From Flammula alnicola (taxonomy: Eukaryota; Basidiomycota; Agaricomycetes; Agaricales; Strophariaceae), in contig JADNRV010000009.1 of the NCBI GenBank assembly GCA_015499995.1, positions 496,001 through 560,000 on the forward strand: 64,000 bases of DNA. Reading direction: 5' to 3'. This document shows positions 47,649-59,382 of this stretch, in pieces. Both the position numbers and the translations under genes were made by a program. Numbering within the stretch: the first letter of the stretch is position 1; every line of letters begins with the position of its first letter. The notes under the pieces were generated by a model. That model had not been told where the DNA came from, made no database searches, and saw only the letters and a program-made list of their open reading frames with translations.

Positions 47649-49807
47649 TCAACGTCGTCCATAGCCGGCGCCACCCATCCCTCTCAGGCTGCGATACCGC
47701 GGCGGCAGCCCCGACAACTGCTCTTGTCCGCCACCTTCCGAGAACTGGGCAACAGGGCCCTCATCCTCACCTTGGCCCCGCTCTTCATGAAGAGCTGCCT
47801 TGTCACCGAACGGATTCCCATACCCCCGGTCGTTTGGATTGCTAGCGTTAGCGCTAGCATTCCTCGACATCTGTCCTCCCTTTCCATAGGGCGACAAGGC
47901 CGGGGCAGGTAACGCACTAATGTCATTCAATGCTCCTGCCCCAAGCGATTTCTTCCGTATAGAAGTCACCGGAAATTTGGAAAAGCCAGGCAAGGAAGAG
48001 ACTGATGCACCCCTCGACGGCGGTGGCGGCTTGCTCGGGTTAGAGGACTCCACCAACTGACTCGGACTGCTTTTGGCCACGAATCCTGGGTACGAGATGA
48101 GCGCCGTCGCCGAGTCGGACGACCGTTGGCTTGTAGGCGGTAGCGCGCTATCACTGGCTGTGACAAGACGGAGAGCAGATGTCTCGAGTTTAGGGAGTTG
48201 GGGGCGTTTGAAGGATCCTCGGAGAGGGAATGAGGTAAGTGGGGCCGCTCCTGCTGTTGCTCCTGCTGTTGATGGTCCCGCGACCTCTTCAACCTCTTGA
48301 TACGGAGGAGCCTCGCTATCCCTCCTTGCAACACTGCCTTTCTCGACCAAGCCAGTCTGTCCCCCGCTCAAACCTGAACCAAACCCTGTTTCAATGCCAA
48401 CAAACTGCCTCGCACGCGTTGTCTCCATCGTCTCCTGGTTCTGTCTTCTCCGTCTCCTCAAATGCCAGAGCGCCGCGCCGCCCAGCGCGAGCAGGAGGAG
48501 TAGGAGTACCGTCACTGTCAGGCCCGTCACGAGCGATCGTTTTCGTTTGGCAGCGGCCGCAGCGGCATTTAGCGCTGCATCCTGTTCGTTGATTAGGGTC
48601 GAGTTGCCGCTGGAACTGACAAGGCCGACGCAGTCAACGTCGGCTGAACCTGTAAAATTATTTTTGCAGTGTTTTGTGGTTAGTTTGCCAGTACTATAAA
48701 TAGGATGGGGGAAAGGCGTGTCAAAGATGGATAACGGACCTGTGGGGTTGACGACTGGCGTCCCGGAAGCCCATCGGCCTTGGCTGTTAAATGAATGAAG
48801 TGGAAAATCAAGCCACGAATGAGATGATGATCTGATGTTGTCGCAATGCACTCCAGCCATGAGCAAATTAGACTCACAGATCACTGATTCCAGCTAATTA
48901 TAATCGTTATCAGTGTCAGAAACCAAGATCATTAGGCTAGAACACCGCAAAAGCAACAGGAACGGGACCCGAAGGGAGGGAAGTGACTTACCAATAAGCT
49001 GCTCCCCGGGGTCAGCGCGGTTGATGAAAGTGAACCGGTCAGTGCCAAACGGCATCGTCACATTGGTGACCACTGGCGAGTTTATCTGGGCGAGGGTGAT
49101 AACGTATGGCGGCGAGCCGCCCTTCACCGTCACCCCCCATGGGGCACACGTCTCCAGACTGCCCGTGACGTTCGAGCTGACAGTGAAAGCGGGAGTGTCT
49201 AGAGGGGTGGTGATACACTGTGTCGTTTGCCCAGCTTGATAAGGACATCAGAAATCAGATTGATTAATATATGCAAGACTGACCGGGGAGATGGACTCAC
49301 GAATGACAGTCAAGAATTGCGGAGGTATTCCCCCTGCGCTGCCGTTGGCATCAACGACGCTTAGAAGCAGTTGCGAGTCTGTTCGACGTCGATGGTGTCA
49401 GTTAATAGCTCTGAAGGAGAAGGCGGACCAGTACGGGCACGCACTAATGGGTTGAGTGACTGTCCAGCTGAGGTTGTTCTCGTCCGTTCCGATGAATGTT
49501 GTCACTGGCGTCCCGCCGACCGGAAAGGATATCATATAGTACGGCGGAGTACCCTGTGTAGCATTCGTTGTAGGGTCAAAGGATTTGACTACGATAGAAA
49601 ACGCGGTGCAGGTCGGTAGCTCGGAGGATATTGACTATAAAACGGGAAAGAAGTGGAAACAGTCAAGGAAAAGAACAAGTGCTGAGAGGAACGACGTACC
49701 GTATCCTTGAATGCCCATTGAAATAGCTTGTTGGTCTCCGCGAGACATGGGGTAATGAAGGCCACAAGAAACCAAAATGCAAACAGAAATAAAGAGAAGA
49801 TTGACAT
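47649..49807 (-). CDS. Single-pass membrane glycoprotein, copy B of an inverted paralogue pair
   Basis: Paralogue of the gene at 29074-30921. Minus-strand exons: 49807-49700, 49634-49445, 49378-49301, 49234-48992, 48893-48878 (16-nt microexon), 48783-48740 and 48649-47649; 1680 nt, 559 residues, intact. Exons 1-6 have exactly the same lengths as in copy A (108, 190, 78, 243, 16, 44). The signal peptide is FLFAFWFLVAFITPCLAE. The ectodomain shares KLFQWAFKDT, FDPTTNAT, GTPPYYMI, GTDENNLSWTVTQP, SVVDANGSAGGIPP and NSPVVTNVT. The membrane segment GLTVTVLLLLLLALGGAALW is followed by HLRRRRRQ. The longer tail keeps RQFVGIE, GFSKFPVTSIRK and a C-terminal LPPRY (PPxY). The rest of the tail is diverged and richer in Pro/Ser, so the retained motifs stand out as functional. 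Confidence 0.87.
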
Positions 49808-50891
49808 TTCCAACCACACAGTGGATGCGAAATTGAAATGAAGGAGTGTACGGTCAAAAGAGTGAAAGCGAAGTGTGTAAAAGGATAGCGATGTCCAGCG
49901 CCAACGAAACAAAAAAGAGAAACCTACTAAACTCTGAAAGACTGGACAACTTGGGTTTCAAGTGGGGAGGCCACAGGCTGGCAACCCAAACGAAGGTTTA
50001 AAAAGAGGAATCGATTTTCTGATGGAACCTGAATGTGTCGGCGAGACATCAGAGGACATCAAGCTACAGGAACTGTCGCGAACCTTCAAGCTTCAAGCTT
50101 CATAACGAATCAAGTGGCGCTTATAATTAGCCTTTGAGGACACAACGAAAAAAAAAGATATGTCAAAAGCTTACCATAAACACAGGTTGTATGCAGGTTC
50201 AGTATATGTCCAGCTAAATGGATGATGCTTCAGCGATGAATGATGATGACAATCACGATCATGTCCAAGTTCGGTCATGATCCACTTAGACTGGGACTAG
50301 GATGTGCCAATAGATGAAATTCCCTATGAGTCGCCGCCGAATAGTCAACCTTGGGGATACTTGGCCGTCAGAAAGGTATACAACGAAAGTCCAAGCAAGT
50401 GCCTCTACCTCAGTTGTCGAGAATCCCGGATGCTCTTCGACCCAAGATGAAGATGACTGGGGTGCCACCCAAGAGTCAAAGCTGTCATTAAAGTTGCGTT
50501 AAAACCTTGTCATTCATTCATGTGAACCTTTCTTGGCTATAACGACGATCCGAAGTCATAGGCTTGGACTTGTGCTTTGCGAATCGCAGTAGAGCGGAGA
50601 TGATGTTGAGGGAGGCAGAGCCGGCGCCTGATGAGAGATTGATGAGAGATTGATGAGAGAGCGGACCCCGAACTTCGCATTTGCGCAATTGCCATTGCAC
50701 TGCACGTTGAAATTTGAAAGTTGAAACTAACCATACGGGCCGCTGATCCGGAAGTCTTTGCATCAGTAAGTACTAATATATCAATTCATGTTGAATTCAC
50801 GTCTTTCATTTGTTGGGTTTGCAATGAGCATGTTACCTTGAATTTCTCGAGTAGAAACTTGCTTTCTTCGCAGGTCTTTTCATGAATCACA
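49808..50891. other. Intergenic region with a short tandem repeat
   Basis: Upstream region of glycoprotein copy B, then unassigned DNA to the end of the peroxiredoxin gene. Short ORFs on both strands show no domain. Contains CAAGCTT repeated in tandem near 50087-50100 and the 11-bp repeat listed separately. Confidence 0.5.
50629..50661. repeat. Three tandem copies of an 11-bp unit
   Basis: TGATGAGAGAT is repeated three times in tandem, the third copy ending in G instead of T. It is too short to be more than a microsatellite-like slip. Confidence 0.8.
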
Positions 50892-51682
50892 TCAGAGTGA
50901 AGCGAGAACGGATTTGGCGCTGGTCACGGTAACATTTGGCGGAGCATCTTCGACGGCGACAGAAAGGACTTTGTTTCCCTCCGTGACAATGGCGAATCGC
51001 TTCAGAACCTCAATCAGCCTGCCTTATAGATTTATATGCAATAGATTTTCACCTTGGATCGCGGACCTCCGAGCAAACCTGTCGCATCGAAGATCAACCC
51101 AAGGGATCCCACAAAAGCCCCCTTGTCGTCAGCGATGAAGTGAATGGCTTAACAACGAGTATACATCGAAGATCAGCATATGCCCGTATTCATAAACAAA
51201 AGCACAACTTACGCGTTCCATTAGGAGCAAGCGATTCTTTCCACGCTCTGTAGATCCAGTTATACATGGAACAAGGTATGAAATCAGAGGCCGCGTACTT
51301 CATGACAAAGGCGTCGTTCACGCCAAAGACATAGATCGCATTGTCTCCTTTCTCTTTGAATGCATTAAAATTCTCAATATATGCAGGGATATGCGAGTTG
51401 CAGGGTGTGGTGAAAGCGCCAGGTACGCCAATCTAGATGTTGATCGCCATATTTTAGCGCTTGTATATACTATGCGCCACACAGATTCTGTAGTGACGCT
51501 ATAGTAACGACACATACGATGATATTCTTTCCAGTAAGAGTCAGGGGTATTGCCTTGTTGGGTGCGTCCTCCTTGACGTCTACGGAATGAATAGTACCTC
51601 CAGGTTGGATCTGAAAATGTGCGAGGAGAGAAGCAGCAACGTTATGGGCGGCGTGAGCAGCGGATGCAAGAACAGAGGCCAT
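50892..51682 (-). CDS. Peroxiredoxin, Prx5/PMP20 type
   Basis: Thiol peroxidase reducing hydrogen peroxide and alkyl hydroperoxides. Minus-strand exons: 51682-51518, 51432-51299, 51247-51213, 51147-51053 and 50999-50892; 537 nt, 178 residues, all phases consistent. Seen: IGVPGAFTTPCNSHIP with the peroxidatic Cys in the PxxxTxxC motif, then YVFGVNDAFVMKAW, LAPNGTPIHFIADDKGAF, LGLIFDATGLLGGPRSKRF and SVAVEDAPPNVTVTSA. This is the fungal atypical Prx5 (PMP20/Asp f 3-like) layout and length. The C-terminus ends SVLASL, which is not a standard SKL-type peroxisomal signal, so cytosolic location is more likely. The intron before CGATTCGCC uses the distal of two AG sites to keep the conserved SKRFAIV. 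The fungal family includes known allergens, but nothing here bears on that. Confidence 0.93.
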
Positions 51683-52860
51683 GGCTGGTGTGAACGAAGA
51701 GAAAGACTGTGCTGCCGGACCGCCAACATATATTTTGCCAGTGTTAATCGGATGCTGTAGATTGCTCCAAATGAGTCTCGGCGATTGCCACTACTACTAC
51801 CATTCGCTCTTTCTGCGCATCTGAAAGCAACACAAAGTTGGTACACAGGCTGCACATCATGATTGCGCTGAGCGTATAAATTAGACAGAAAGAGCTTGAT
51901 TCGCTGCACACTAAAGTATTCGACTAAGTATTATGAAATTAAATATAAGTGGAGGATAAGTAGTATGGGAGGCTTGAAGCCGTTCCCTTGAACCTCGAAC
52001 GAAGAGAGATATTATCTGAACGGGTGACTAACGGCCATGGGAGGAACTTGAAGAACTTTTTGGCCAATTGGATGACCACAGCTAATTAATTTCATGCAGC
52101 TCATAGGCTACAGTTGGATCTATTGTGGCGGCAAGGCCAGTGGGGGATGCCAAAAGCGTCAATCGGACGAAAGCATAGCTATTCAAGATCAGCGCACCGG
52201 GGCAGCTCGGTCGCCCTCTCCGTAGGAATATATTGTACTGGAACAAAGACTGAACTTCTCAAGAAATCAATTGGGCCAAGGATCCATGGCTCTGCTTCTG
52301 CCTCGATAGAAGTTTCGACCATGCCAACTTTTGTAATTCTGCCGACTGGATTAAAAAATGACATGTAGAAGTTCGGGATCAACCGTACGTACTACTCGAT
52401 CGAGTATTTACATATACTACTGTCGTGTTGTCCGAAATAGCAGAGAATTTGTAAAAGGCAAATTAAGACGGCCCCTGGATGTCCGCTAAGATGATTGACA
52501 GCATCGCTAAACGACTCAATTAGAAAATATTTTCTATACAGAACAGATTATATCTCACCTCTAATTAATTTAGGTGCTGGCCATGCAGCTTTAGGTCTGG
52601 AGAGAGCGACCGGATGGCAAGCGAAGGCAAATCTACAGTGCTACAACATGTTTCTGCGTTGTGTTTCTGCGTTGTGTTGGTCCGCAATACTAGCCGCTGG
52701 CAGATATTCTGGATAATTATAATGCAGACGTTCAACGCCCTTGAGCACAATGCACATGACCTACCGCAACGTAGAACCTTGTTAAAGACGGATTTTACTA
52801 GACCCGTCACCCGGTTCGCCATTAGCGCCGGCCGTCGTCATGTAGGTCCGTCGTTGTCGT
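51683..52860. other. Intergenic, no gene supported
   Basis: Promoter side of the peroxiredoxin gene followed by A/T-rich DNA up to the transposon. No recognisable ORF. Ends with TTGTCGT directly beside the transposon's left end. Confidence 0.5.
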
Positions 52861-53264
52861 TAGTGATGTGCCGGCTCCGGCCTGAGGCCAGAAGCCGAGC
52901 CAAGCCGGGCCCAACAAAGCCGGGCCAAGCCGGGCCAAAGGTGTTGGCCTGGAGCCGGCTTTGGCCCGGCCTAAGAATTTGACAGGCCCGAGCCCTCGGC
53001 CCAGGCCGCGGCTTTCTGCAGAATTTTTTTGAGTTTAAACGGAGAAAAACTGACCTTTGGGTAACCAAAACTTACTTTTTGTACTGTACTTTCACGAAAG
53101 TTAGATCTAATAATAGTTTAAAGTCACTTTGATGATCAGTTGATCGTGTGGTAATGGTGGCCACTTTTGAGTTTCCGCCCTGAACCTTAATTTTGGATTT
53201 GGATTTGGAATTCTAGAAAGTCCGCCCCCGCCTTTGTTTGCTTTGGTTCTCAACCGAAAATAGG
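52861..53264 (+). repeat. Left terminal inverted repeat of the MULE element
   Basis: The inner part, about 53150-53264 (from TGGTGGCCAC to CCGAAAATAGG), matches the inverted sequence at 56914-57026 with few differences. The outer part matches the inverted end of the element at 57230-57369. Confidence 0.85.
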
Positions 53265-53326
53265 TGTATTCTAAGAATAACTCCCGCTCTTCCTCAAAAA
53301 CTACAACCCCCCTCCCCGCGGTCTTG

Positions 53327-56004
53327 ATGCTGGGTGTCTGCGGTGCCGGATACCGCTTAGGTGCTTTTCTCGTGATGGCGTGCTTTACGTTCCAAGTGGG
53401 TTCTAGTGGTCTTGAGCCGACTCGCCTATCTGGATTGCCTGCTTTATTCTCAACGGCGCCTCTGGACTTGCACGGTGGTCACGGCGGGCATCTCGCCCAA
53501 GCGGTTTCTCCTCCTGGTTCTGTATCTGGCTCGAGTTTTGGCTCAGGAGGGCTGTCCGGCAGTTTTCGGTGTGATTCACAGTCTGTCAAGTACAACATGT
53601 CTTGGGAATCATGGCCGGCTTTCCTGCGCTTTCTAGACGACACTCAGTTCTCGAAAACTATCGAACTACGTAAGGTGGAAACGACCTCTGGCTCTGGGCG
53701 ATACTGTCAACGTGTCCGTTACGTTTGCGCTCGTCACGGCACAGGAGGCAACAAACCATATGCAAAGAAGCACCCTGATTGGACATACAAAGTTCCCAGC
53801 AAGGTTACCGAGTGTCCTTGTAAACTCACGGTAAAGACTTACCCTGGGACTTCGGTCGTTCTTGGTATCTATCAGCCGGATCACAATCATGCCCTTGGTG
53901 TCGAAAACCTGCGCTTCACAAGAATTTCCGATGCAACTAGGGACTGGATAGCAGGGCTACTTCGAACAAGGGTTCACAGCAGTCGAATAGTAAGACCTTG
54001 ACATCTCCAGGCAGACCTCGCACTTATAAGTAACCATCGCGGCTCAGCTCGAGCTGGCACATGGAAGAGGCCCTTCCGCCCGTTCCAGCGACTCGGAGAA
54101 CCCATCTACTATGGCGCCTAATCGGAATGACTATATCGTGCTGGCTGACATCCGTCGCATCGAGAAGGCTATCGAGGCTGAGACAATACGGCTTGATCGC
54201 GATGATGGGAGGTCAACTTATCTCTGGGCGCAGAAATTGCGCGACGCTGACAGTCTCCTGGGATTCAAATCGAAGTCGTGTCCTGTTCCGTCTGGTTCAG
54301 GTCTTGAACACGACACTTTTTCTCTCATGATCCAAACCCCCTGGCAGCGTGAATTATACCGTAAGTATGGGAAAAATGTTATCTTTATTGACGGAACCCA
54401 TAATGTCACGATGTACGAGAACATGATTCTCACGACCGTCCTTGTGCGGGATGAGTGGGGACACGGTACGTTTTCCGAAACACTCATCTCATGCCTTCTC
54501 ATCACTCGACACTACATTTGCTTTGTAGGTGTGCCAATCGCATGGATGATTGCATCGAGCGGTACTGAACAAACGCTCGGCTACTTCCTCGAGCTTCTCC
54601 GTGCAGCAAACCCCATGGTCATTCCTCGTTACATCATGACAGACCGTGATCTCGCTCAGATTAACGCTTGCGTGCACCGGTATTCTGAGTCTTGGATCTT
54701 TCTTTGTTGGTGGCACGTCCTTCACGCATGGCAGCAGCATTTCGCGATATCGAAGAATGAGGTGCTATGGGAGAAACTGAAGGCCTTGGTACGGATCGAC
54801 AATCTTGCGGCTTTGGATGCTGCGATTCTTGAAATCCGCTCTCTGTCATCGCCATCATTTCTTAAGTACTTCACGGAGTATTGGTTGCCGGAACGGTTTG
54901 TGCGGATGTGGTCGGCTGTGTACCGAAGAGATCGCGAACTGCTCGAGATCAGTGATACAAACATGCTCGCGGAAGCGTAAGTCTTGTATTCATCATCCCT
55001 TACTTCCACTTACCTGCAATGATTCTGCCAGCTGGCATCATGTCCTGAAAGGCAAGTTTCTTGAAGGTCGCCGAAATCGACGTCTCGATCACCTGCTCCA
55101 TGTACTCGTTGAACTCGTCATCCCCCACTTTGAACTGAAGCAACGCCGCCAACGAACAGGATTTGAAGGCGAGAATCTTGAAGTGCGCAAACGACAGGAC
55201 ATCATACGTAGCAGTCAGACCATCAGTAGCGTCCACATCACTCCGCCGCGGGATACAGATAAGACGGTCTTTCTCGTCATGTCGATAATGCGTGCACCCC
55301 TTCAATATGAAGTCGACATCCTCGCGTACACTTGTACCTGCCCCGACTACCCCAGCCTTCGCTTTTGCAAGCACATTTGCGCTGTTCAAGCGCACTTTCC
55401 ATCCTCTGATTCCCCATCCTCGATAGAACTCGATACTCTGATTCTACCAGGAGTCCCAGACGACGACACCTCTGATGTTTCTTCACTCATAGCCTCGAGT
55501 AGTCCCCCATCTCCTGTCGAGCACCTTTCCCCACCCACTGATACGACGGTCTGGCGCCGCCTGTCCGAAAAGTTTGAACGATATACGGCTCTTTTACGAC
55601 TTCACGGTGACGGTCTCGATGGCGCACGGGAGCTTGAAACGTGGCTCGATGGGCTCCTACCTCCTGGAACAATGAACCATCTCCCGAGGTCACAGAAACT
55701 CTCGCCGCGCTTGAACAGCTGGCCTGAAACCCGAGCAGTCATGATGCCCCCAAAGAAGACACGCGCTAAAAGAGCAGGAGACAAAGCATATGGTGCAGGA
55801 GAACGGAGCGGAAAGAAGGCGAAAACAGGTGCGAGTGCCACCGCTGACTCTGCCGATGTACAACCCCAAGGACTTGGAATCACGGAAGTCACTATCCCTG
55901 CGCCTGCCCATACTCTACCCACGTCAAACATACCCGTCGATGCTCCGTCAACTCTATCTCAGCCGACATCGAGCTATTACCGACCTAAAACTTATGTATA
56001 CTAG
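53327..56004 (+). CDS. MULE transposase with N-terminal zinc-binding region and SWIM finger
   Basis: Transposase of the Mutator-like superfamily. Exons end or start at 53989/54048, 54465/54529 and 54976/55032, stop at 56004. From the ATG at 53327 this gives 2502 nt and 833 residues without any break. The N-terminal part (RYCQRVRYVCARHG, then KVTECPCKLTVKT and YQPDHNHALG) has the Cys/His spacing of the FLYWCH/WRKY-like DNA-binding domain of MULEs. The catalytic core shows NVIFIDGTHNVTMY (first Asp), IMTDRDLAQINA (second Asp) and LCWWHVLHAWQQHF (CxxH motif). The SWIM finger is YTCTCPDYPSLRFCKH (CxCx7CxH). The C-terminal tail is Ser/Pro-rich with a basic KKTRAKRAGDKAYG segment, a likely nuclear signal. 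The ATG was chosen as the first in the open frame; the frame is open upstream to the inner end of the inverted repeat, so a 5' exon may be missing from this model. Confidence 0.9.
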
Positions 56005-56913
56005 AGTTTTTGTTGTATTATCATCGTTGTGTATTTTCATCTCTCATCTTTGCAGTAGAAATTTTGATTTGTATTCATTATTAATTGTCTTTGTACGTTC
56101 TGTCTACTGTATAATACATTCTCGTTCTTAAAGATTATGGTCATCGACTCAGCTCGTTAGAGCCAGCAGGGACTTCGTGCTGACCCGCTCTCGCTTGCTG
56201 GTCCCCTTCCCTGACAGACCAGCCACCAACCCAACAAGGGTTGCTGTAGATATCGGTAGACCGTGGTAGGCCAGTGACAATTGGCGGCGCGAGACGTTCT
56301 TCGCCTGGTGGGGCCTACGCATCCTGGATGTTGGGATGCAAGGGTCGGCGACGACGATTGTCGACAGAACCGCTCGTACGACTCAGCGCTCACAGCTGAC
56401 CTATTGCGGCAAGCCCATCGACAGCTCTCACCTTCGCATACTGCAAAGAACGTCGATGACTCACCGGTCACCAGTCATTACGCACCCATGCAGAGTCCTC
56501 GGTGCCCTCATTACTCACCGCACTTTTCACACCCTTCACCGCACCCCTCGGCCATCATCCATCTCTGTATCCTGTGTCAAATGCTCCTGTCTCGACTCCT
56601 GAAAGGTGTGGTATGGTCAATGGAGGTGCTGGCGAGGACATGGCTAGTTCGGGCATCCACTAGTATGATATCACCGTTTAGTGTTGCAAAAGTTTGAGAA
56701 GGCAAGCCACTTACCGCCGACCGGCACCATTACAATGTTTGCAGGCGAGTCTCGTTCGTGGATGTATACACGAACTGGTAGACAGCAGATGATGGGGTGG
56801 AGGGTCGAGGCACAGACACAGACACAGAATGAGACGCGAGGGGCAGAGAAAGTGGAGAAAGTGCCGTGAGGGAGTTTGCGGCCCGATGGCCCAGAACGGC
56901 TGCCCGCGCTCAG
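56005..56913. other. Non-coding 3' part of the MULE element
   Basis: Between the transposase stop and the right inverted repeat. Short ORFs on both strands, none with recognisable domains. Confidence 0.5.
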
Positions 56914-57369
56914 CCTATTTTCGGTCGAGAACCAAAGTAAACAAAGGCGGGGCGGACTTTCTAGAATTCCAAATCCCAAAAGAAAATTAAGGTTCAGGGC
57001 GGAAAGTCAACAACTAATGGTGGCCATGCATTGACGGACAAGCCCGGCTGAGTTTGAAATGCCATCAACATTCATTTTGGGTGCGAAAATAGGTTGCAAG
57101 TAGTATTGCACGTTGACAACATGACTTAGGCACCCGTATAATAGTTAAATATGTACTTTAGGGTTGTGTCTACACGTAGATATCAAAATATTTCTATTAT
57201 ATTATATTTTAACAAATTTATCAGCAAAGCCCCGGCTTGAGCCAAAGCCGGGCCGGGCCAAGCCTGATTTCCGGCTTTTGGCCCGGCTTGTGATTTGACA
57301 AAGCCTGAGCCGCCCAAAGCCGGGCCAAAGCCGGGGCTTTCAGGCCAAGCCCGAGCCGGCACATCACTA
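56914..57369 (-). repeat. Right terminal inverted repeat of the MULE element
   Basis: Inverted copy of the left repeat. It starts CCTATTTTCGG at 56914 and ends GCCGGCACATCACTA at 57369. The middle (about 57040-57220) is A/T-rich and poorly matched to the left arm. Confidence 0.85.
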
Positions 57370-57507
57370 GAACTTGTCGTCTTCGAGGGCGCCATAGCGC
57401 GGAAAAAATGGATCCGGACATATAAATTTACAGAATTCATTAGACATATTCATTATCAAAGCTTGCGAGACCGTCTCAATTGCACTTAGCATCAATCTAT
57501 TGAGTTC

Positions 57508-59382
57508 CGCAAGACATAAGTGACACAGCTCGATCGTTGACAGCATAGCCCTGACGGAGTACGAGAGGAGTGGCGCACGGTAAGCGCCTTTCCTTCAGTG
57601 ACAATGCAACTGTAGACGGGCTGGCAGATTGGATGGGACAATGGAATGATTCATCGTTGAATTGAATACGTAGCGAGGGATATCTTTTCTTCATCGTATT
57701 ATGTACATTTCGAGAGACGAAGCTGCAAGAATTAAGTTTGGCAATGCAGATCATGGTTCCATCGGTATTGCGTCGCTGGTTTCGCCGAAGGTGCCTTGGT
57801 ATTCGACAGTATGCGACGCAAAAGCCTGTCGAATCTGTTTTGACATGTAGCGAAGTTGTTGGCTGATAGTCGAAGCTGAATGTTCTCGAAGTTGAAGAAC
57901 ACTACATGATTTTCTTTGTAAGTAGACTGGAATAATCAAGATACATTTCGCTTACAATCGACAGGCCTTTCAAAACATAAACCAAATATGAGCAGAAGGG
58001 CAGAACAAAGGGCAGACATACCAGGACATTGGGAAGGATCAGCACACCGGAATATATCAATGCATTCACTGCACCTGCAGATCTGATTGTGGGCAAGAAG
58101 ACGCCGTCAATGGAACTCTTTCATCTGACCAACATCGCAACATAACAAACGTTAAGAATAAGACTGCCGAAATGATGTTTAATCCGAGCATCATGACAAA
58201 AGCCCCAGCCCTAGATATTGGGTGAGTTATTGTTAGAAACTCAGCAGAAAGTTCTACCTTGCTGAAGGAATAGTCTTCCCAGTTGACCGTAGGTACTTCG
58301 TGTTTGAAGGCAATGCTAGATGACATAGAATTAAGCGTTGGTTCCGTATTTCGAACATTCCGAGCTTACAATGACAACCACGAGTCCGCTGACCACATCG
58401 AGGACCATTCCGCCCAGCTACGCACAGCGAATTTCAGCCGGCAAGTTGAACAGTAACGTAAACAAAACTCACGATAACGTACTGACAAGGGAAGTATGGC
58501 ATTAGATCCGCCTTCCGTTGAATAAGTTTTTGGGAATGCTTACTGCAAATTCCTTGTCGTTACTGCTCTGGTTTCGAAAGCACCCTGTATGTCCAAAGAT
58601 CACAAAAATTTGGCGACTGAGATTGACGTGTGTAGCATATCCCCAGATTTGAAGGCCCAGGTACCCGCCTAGGCAGGGCAAGAGTAGCACCAAAGTTGTT
58701 CGTTTCCGACCTGAGAATGCCCAAGCACGCATTATCAACACACACTGCGGGAAGAATTGCTGAGAAGACAATCAGCATCTGACGTAGTAGGGCGGACAGC
58801 TATCTCACCAGTGGAATGAAAAACACTTGTTGAACGACGATAGCGGGAATGCACGTCTTCAAATCATGGTCGCCAACGAGGGTCCAGAGAATAATCGACC
58901 AGCTGAGAAGGGGAAAGTATCGGCATAACAAGTACACGACTTTTAATGTGGTCCAGCGTGATCGATATATCTATAACGGATTTTGGTGTTAAATCGATTT
59001 CAGCAGTATCAGAACGGGATGCACTTGTCGATATTCCTGGTCAATCCTTCCAAAAATTCTTAGCGAAAGTCAATAGAGATGTCCAAATGACAACTAACAG
59101 GAGGAGAAAGTCGAAAATAATGACGACATCTAAATAACCAACAGTGTCAGCGAAAGACGTGAAAGAGGTGGAAGGTTACGCACAAACGGCTGTTAGAAAG
59201 CAAATCAGCACGAGCGTCGGGGCAGTGATGTTCACGAATCGAACTACTCACCGACTACACCATAGCGCGCCCTGACGGAGTACTTAGTGAGATGTTGTTC
59301 TACCTTCCATGGGGTCGATCGGGGCTTACATTTGGATGCTAGAAGCTGCCTCTGTAATGGGCGCATTGGAGCTTGCTGACAT
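57508..59382 (-). CDS. Polytopic membrane protein, DUF6533-type (exon model incomplete)
   Basis: Agaricomycete multi-pass membrane protein of unknown function. Segments in order on the minus strand: MSASSNAPITEAASSIQM (ATG at 59382), VEQHLTKYSVRARYGVV, a hydrophobic stretch with IIFDFLLLLVVIW, TLKVVYLLCRYFPLLSW plus IILWTLVGDHDLKTC, VVQQVFFIPL, CVLIMRAWAFSGRKRT with LVLLLPCLGGYLGLQIWG, LGGMVLDVVSGLVVVI, GAFVMMLGLNIISAVLFLTF and GVLILPNVLVCLPFVLPF. That gives about six or seven membrane segments. The RAWA..G.KR loop after the third or fourth helix is typical of this family. The first donor reads ATG-TAAGC where ATG-GTAAGC would be needed to continue into VEQHL, so one G may be missing at about 59329. 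The 3' end is uncertain; 57508 is the furthest open frame. Confidence 0.55.

Larger units (their letters stand above)
52861..57369 (+). mobile_element. Complete 4.5-kb MULE-type DNA transposon with long terminal inverted repeats
   Basis: The outer ends are TAGTGATGTGCCGGCTC at 52861 and its exact inverted copy ending at 57369. The inverted repeats extend inwards to about 53264 on the left and 56914 on the right (404 and 456 bp), with best similarity at both extremes and more divergence in between. The outer 120 bp of each arm are built of repeated GGCC/AGCCGGGCC words. Inside lies one intact transposase gene. The 7-mer TTGTCGT sits directly left of the element (52854-52860) and again at 57374-57380, four bases from the right end, so it may be an imperfect remnant of the target-site duplication. 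High arm similarity and an open transposase point to recent activity. Confidence 0.88.

Noticed and set aside
52861..57369. hAT-type assignment of the transposon, based on the TAGTG-like ends
   Set aside because: The transposase has the MULE core with CxxH and a SWIM finger, and no hAT dimerisation domain.
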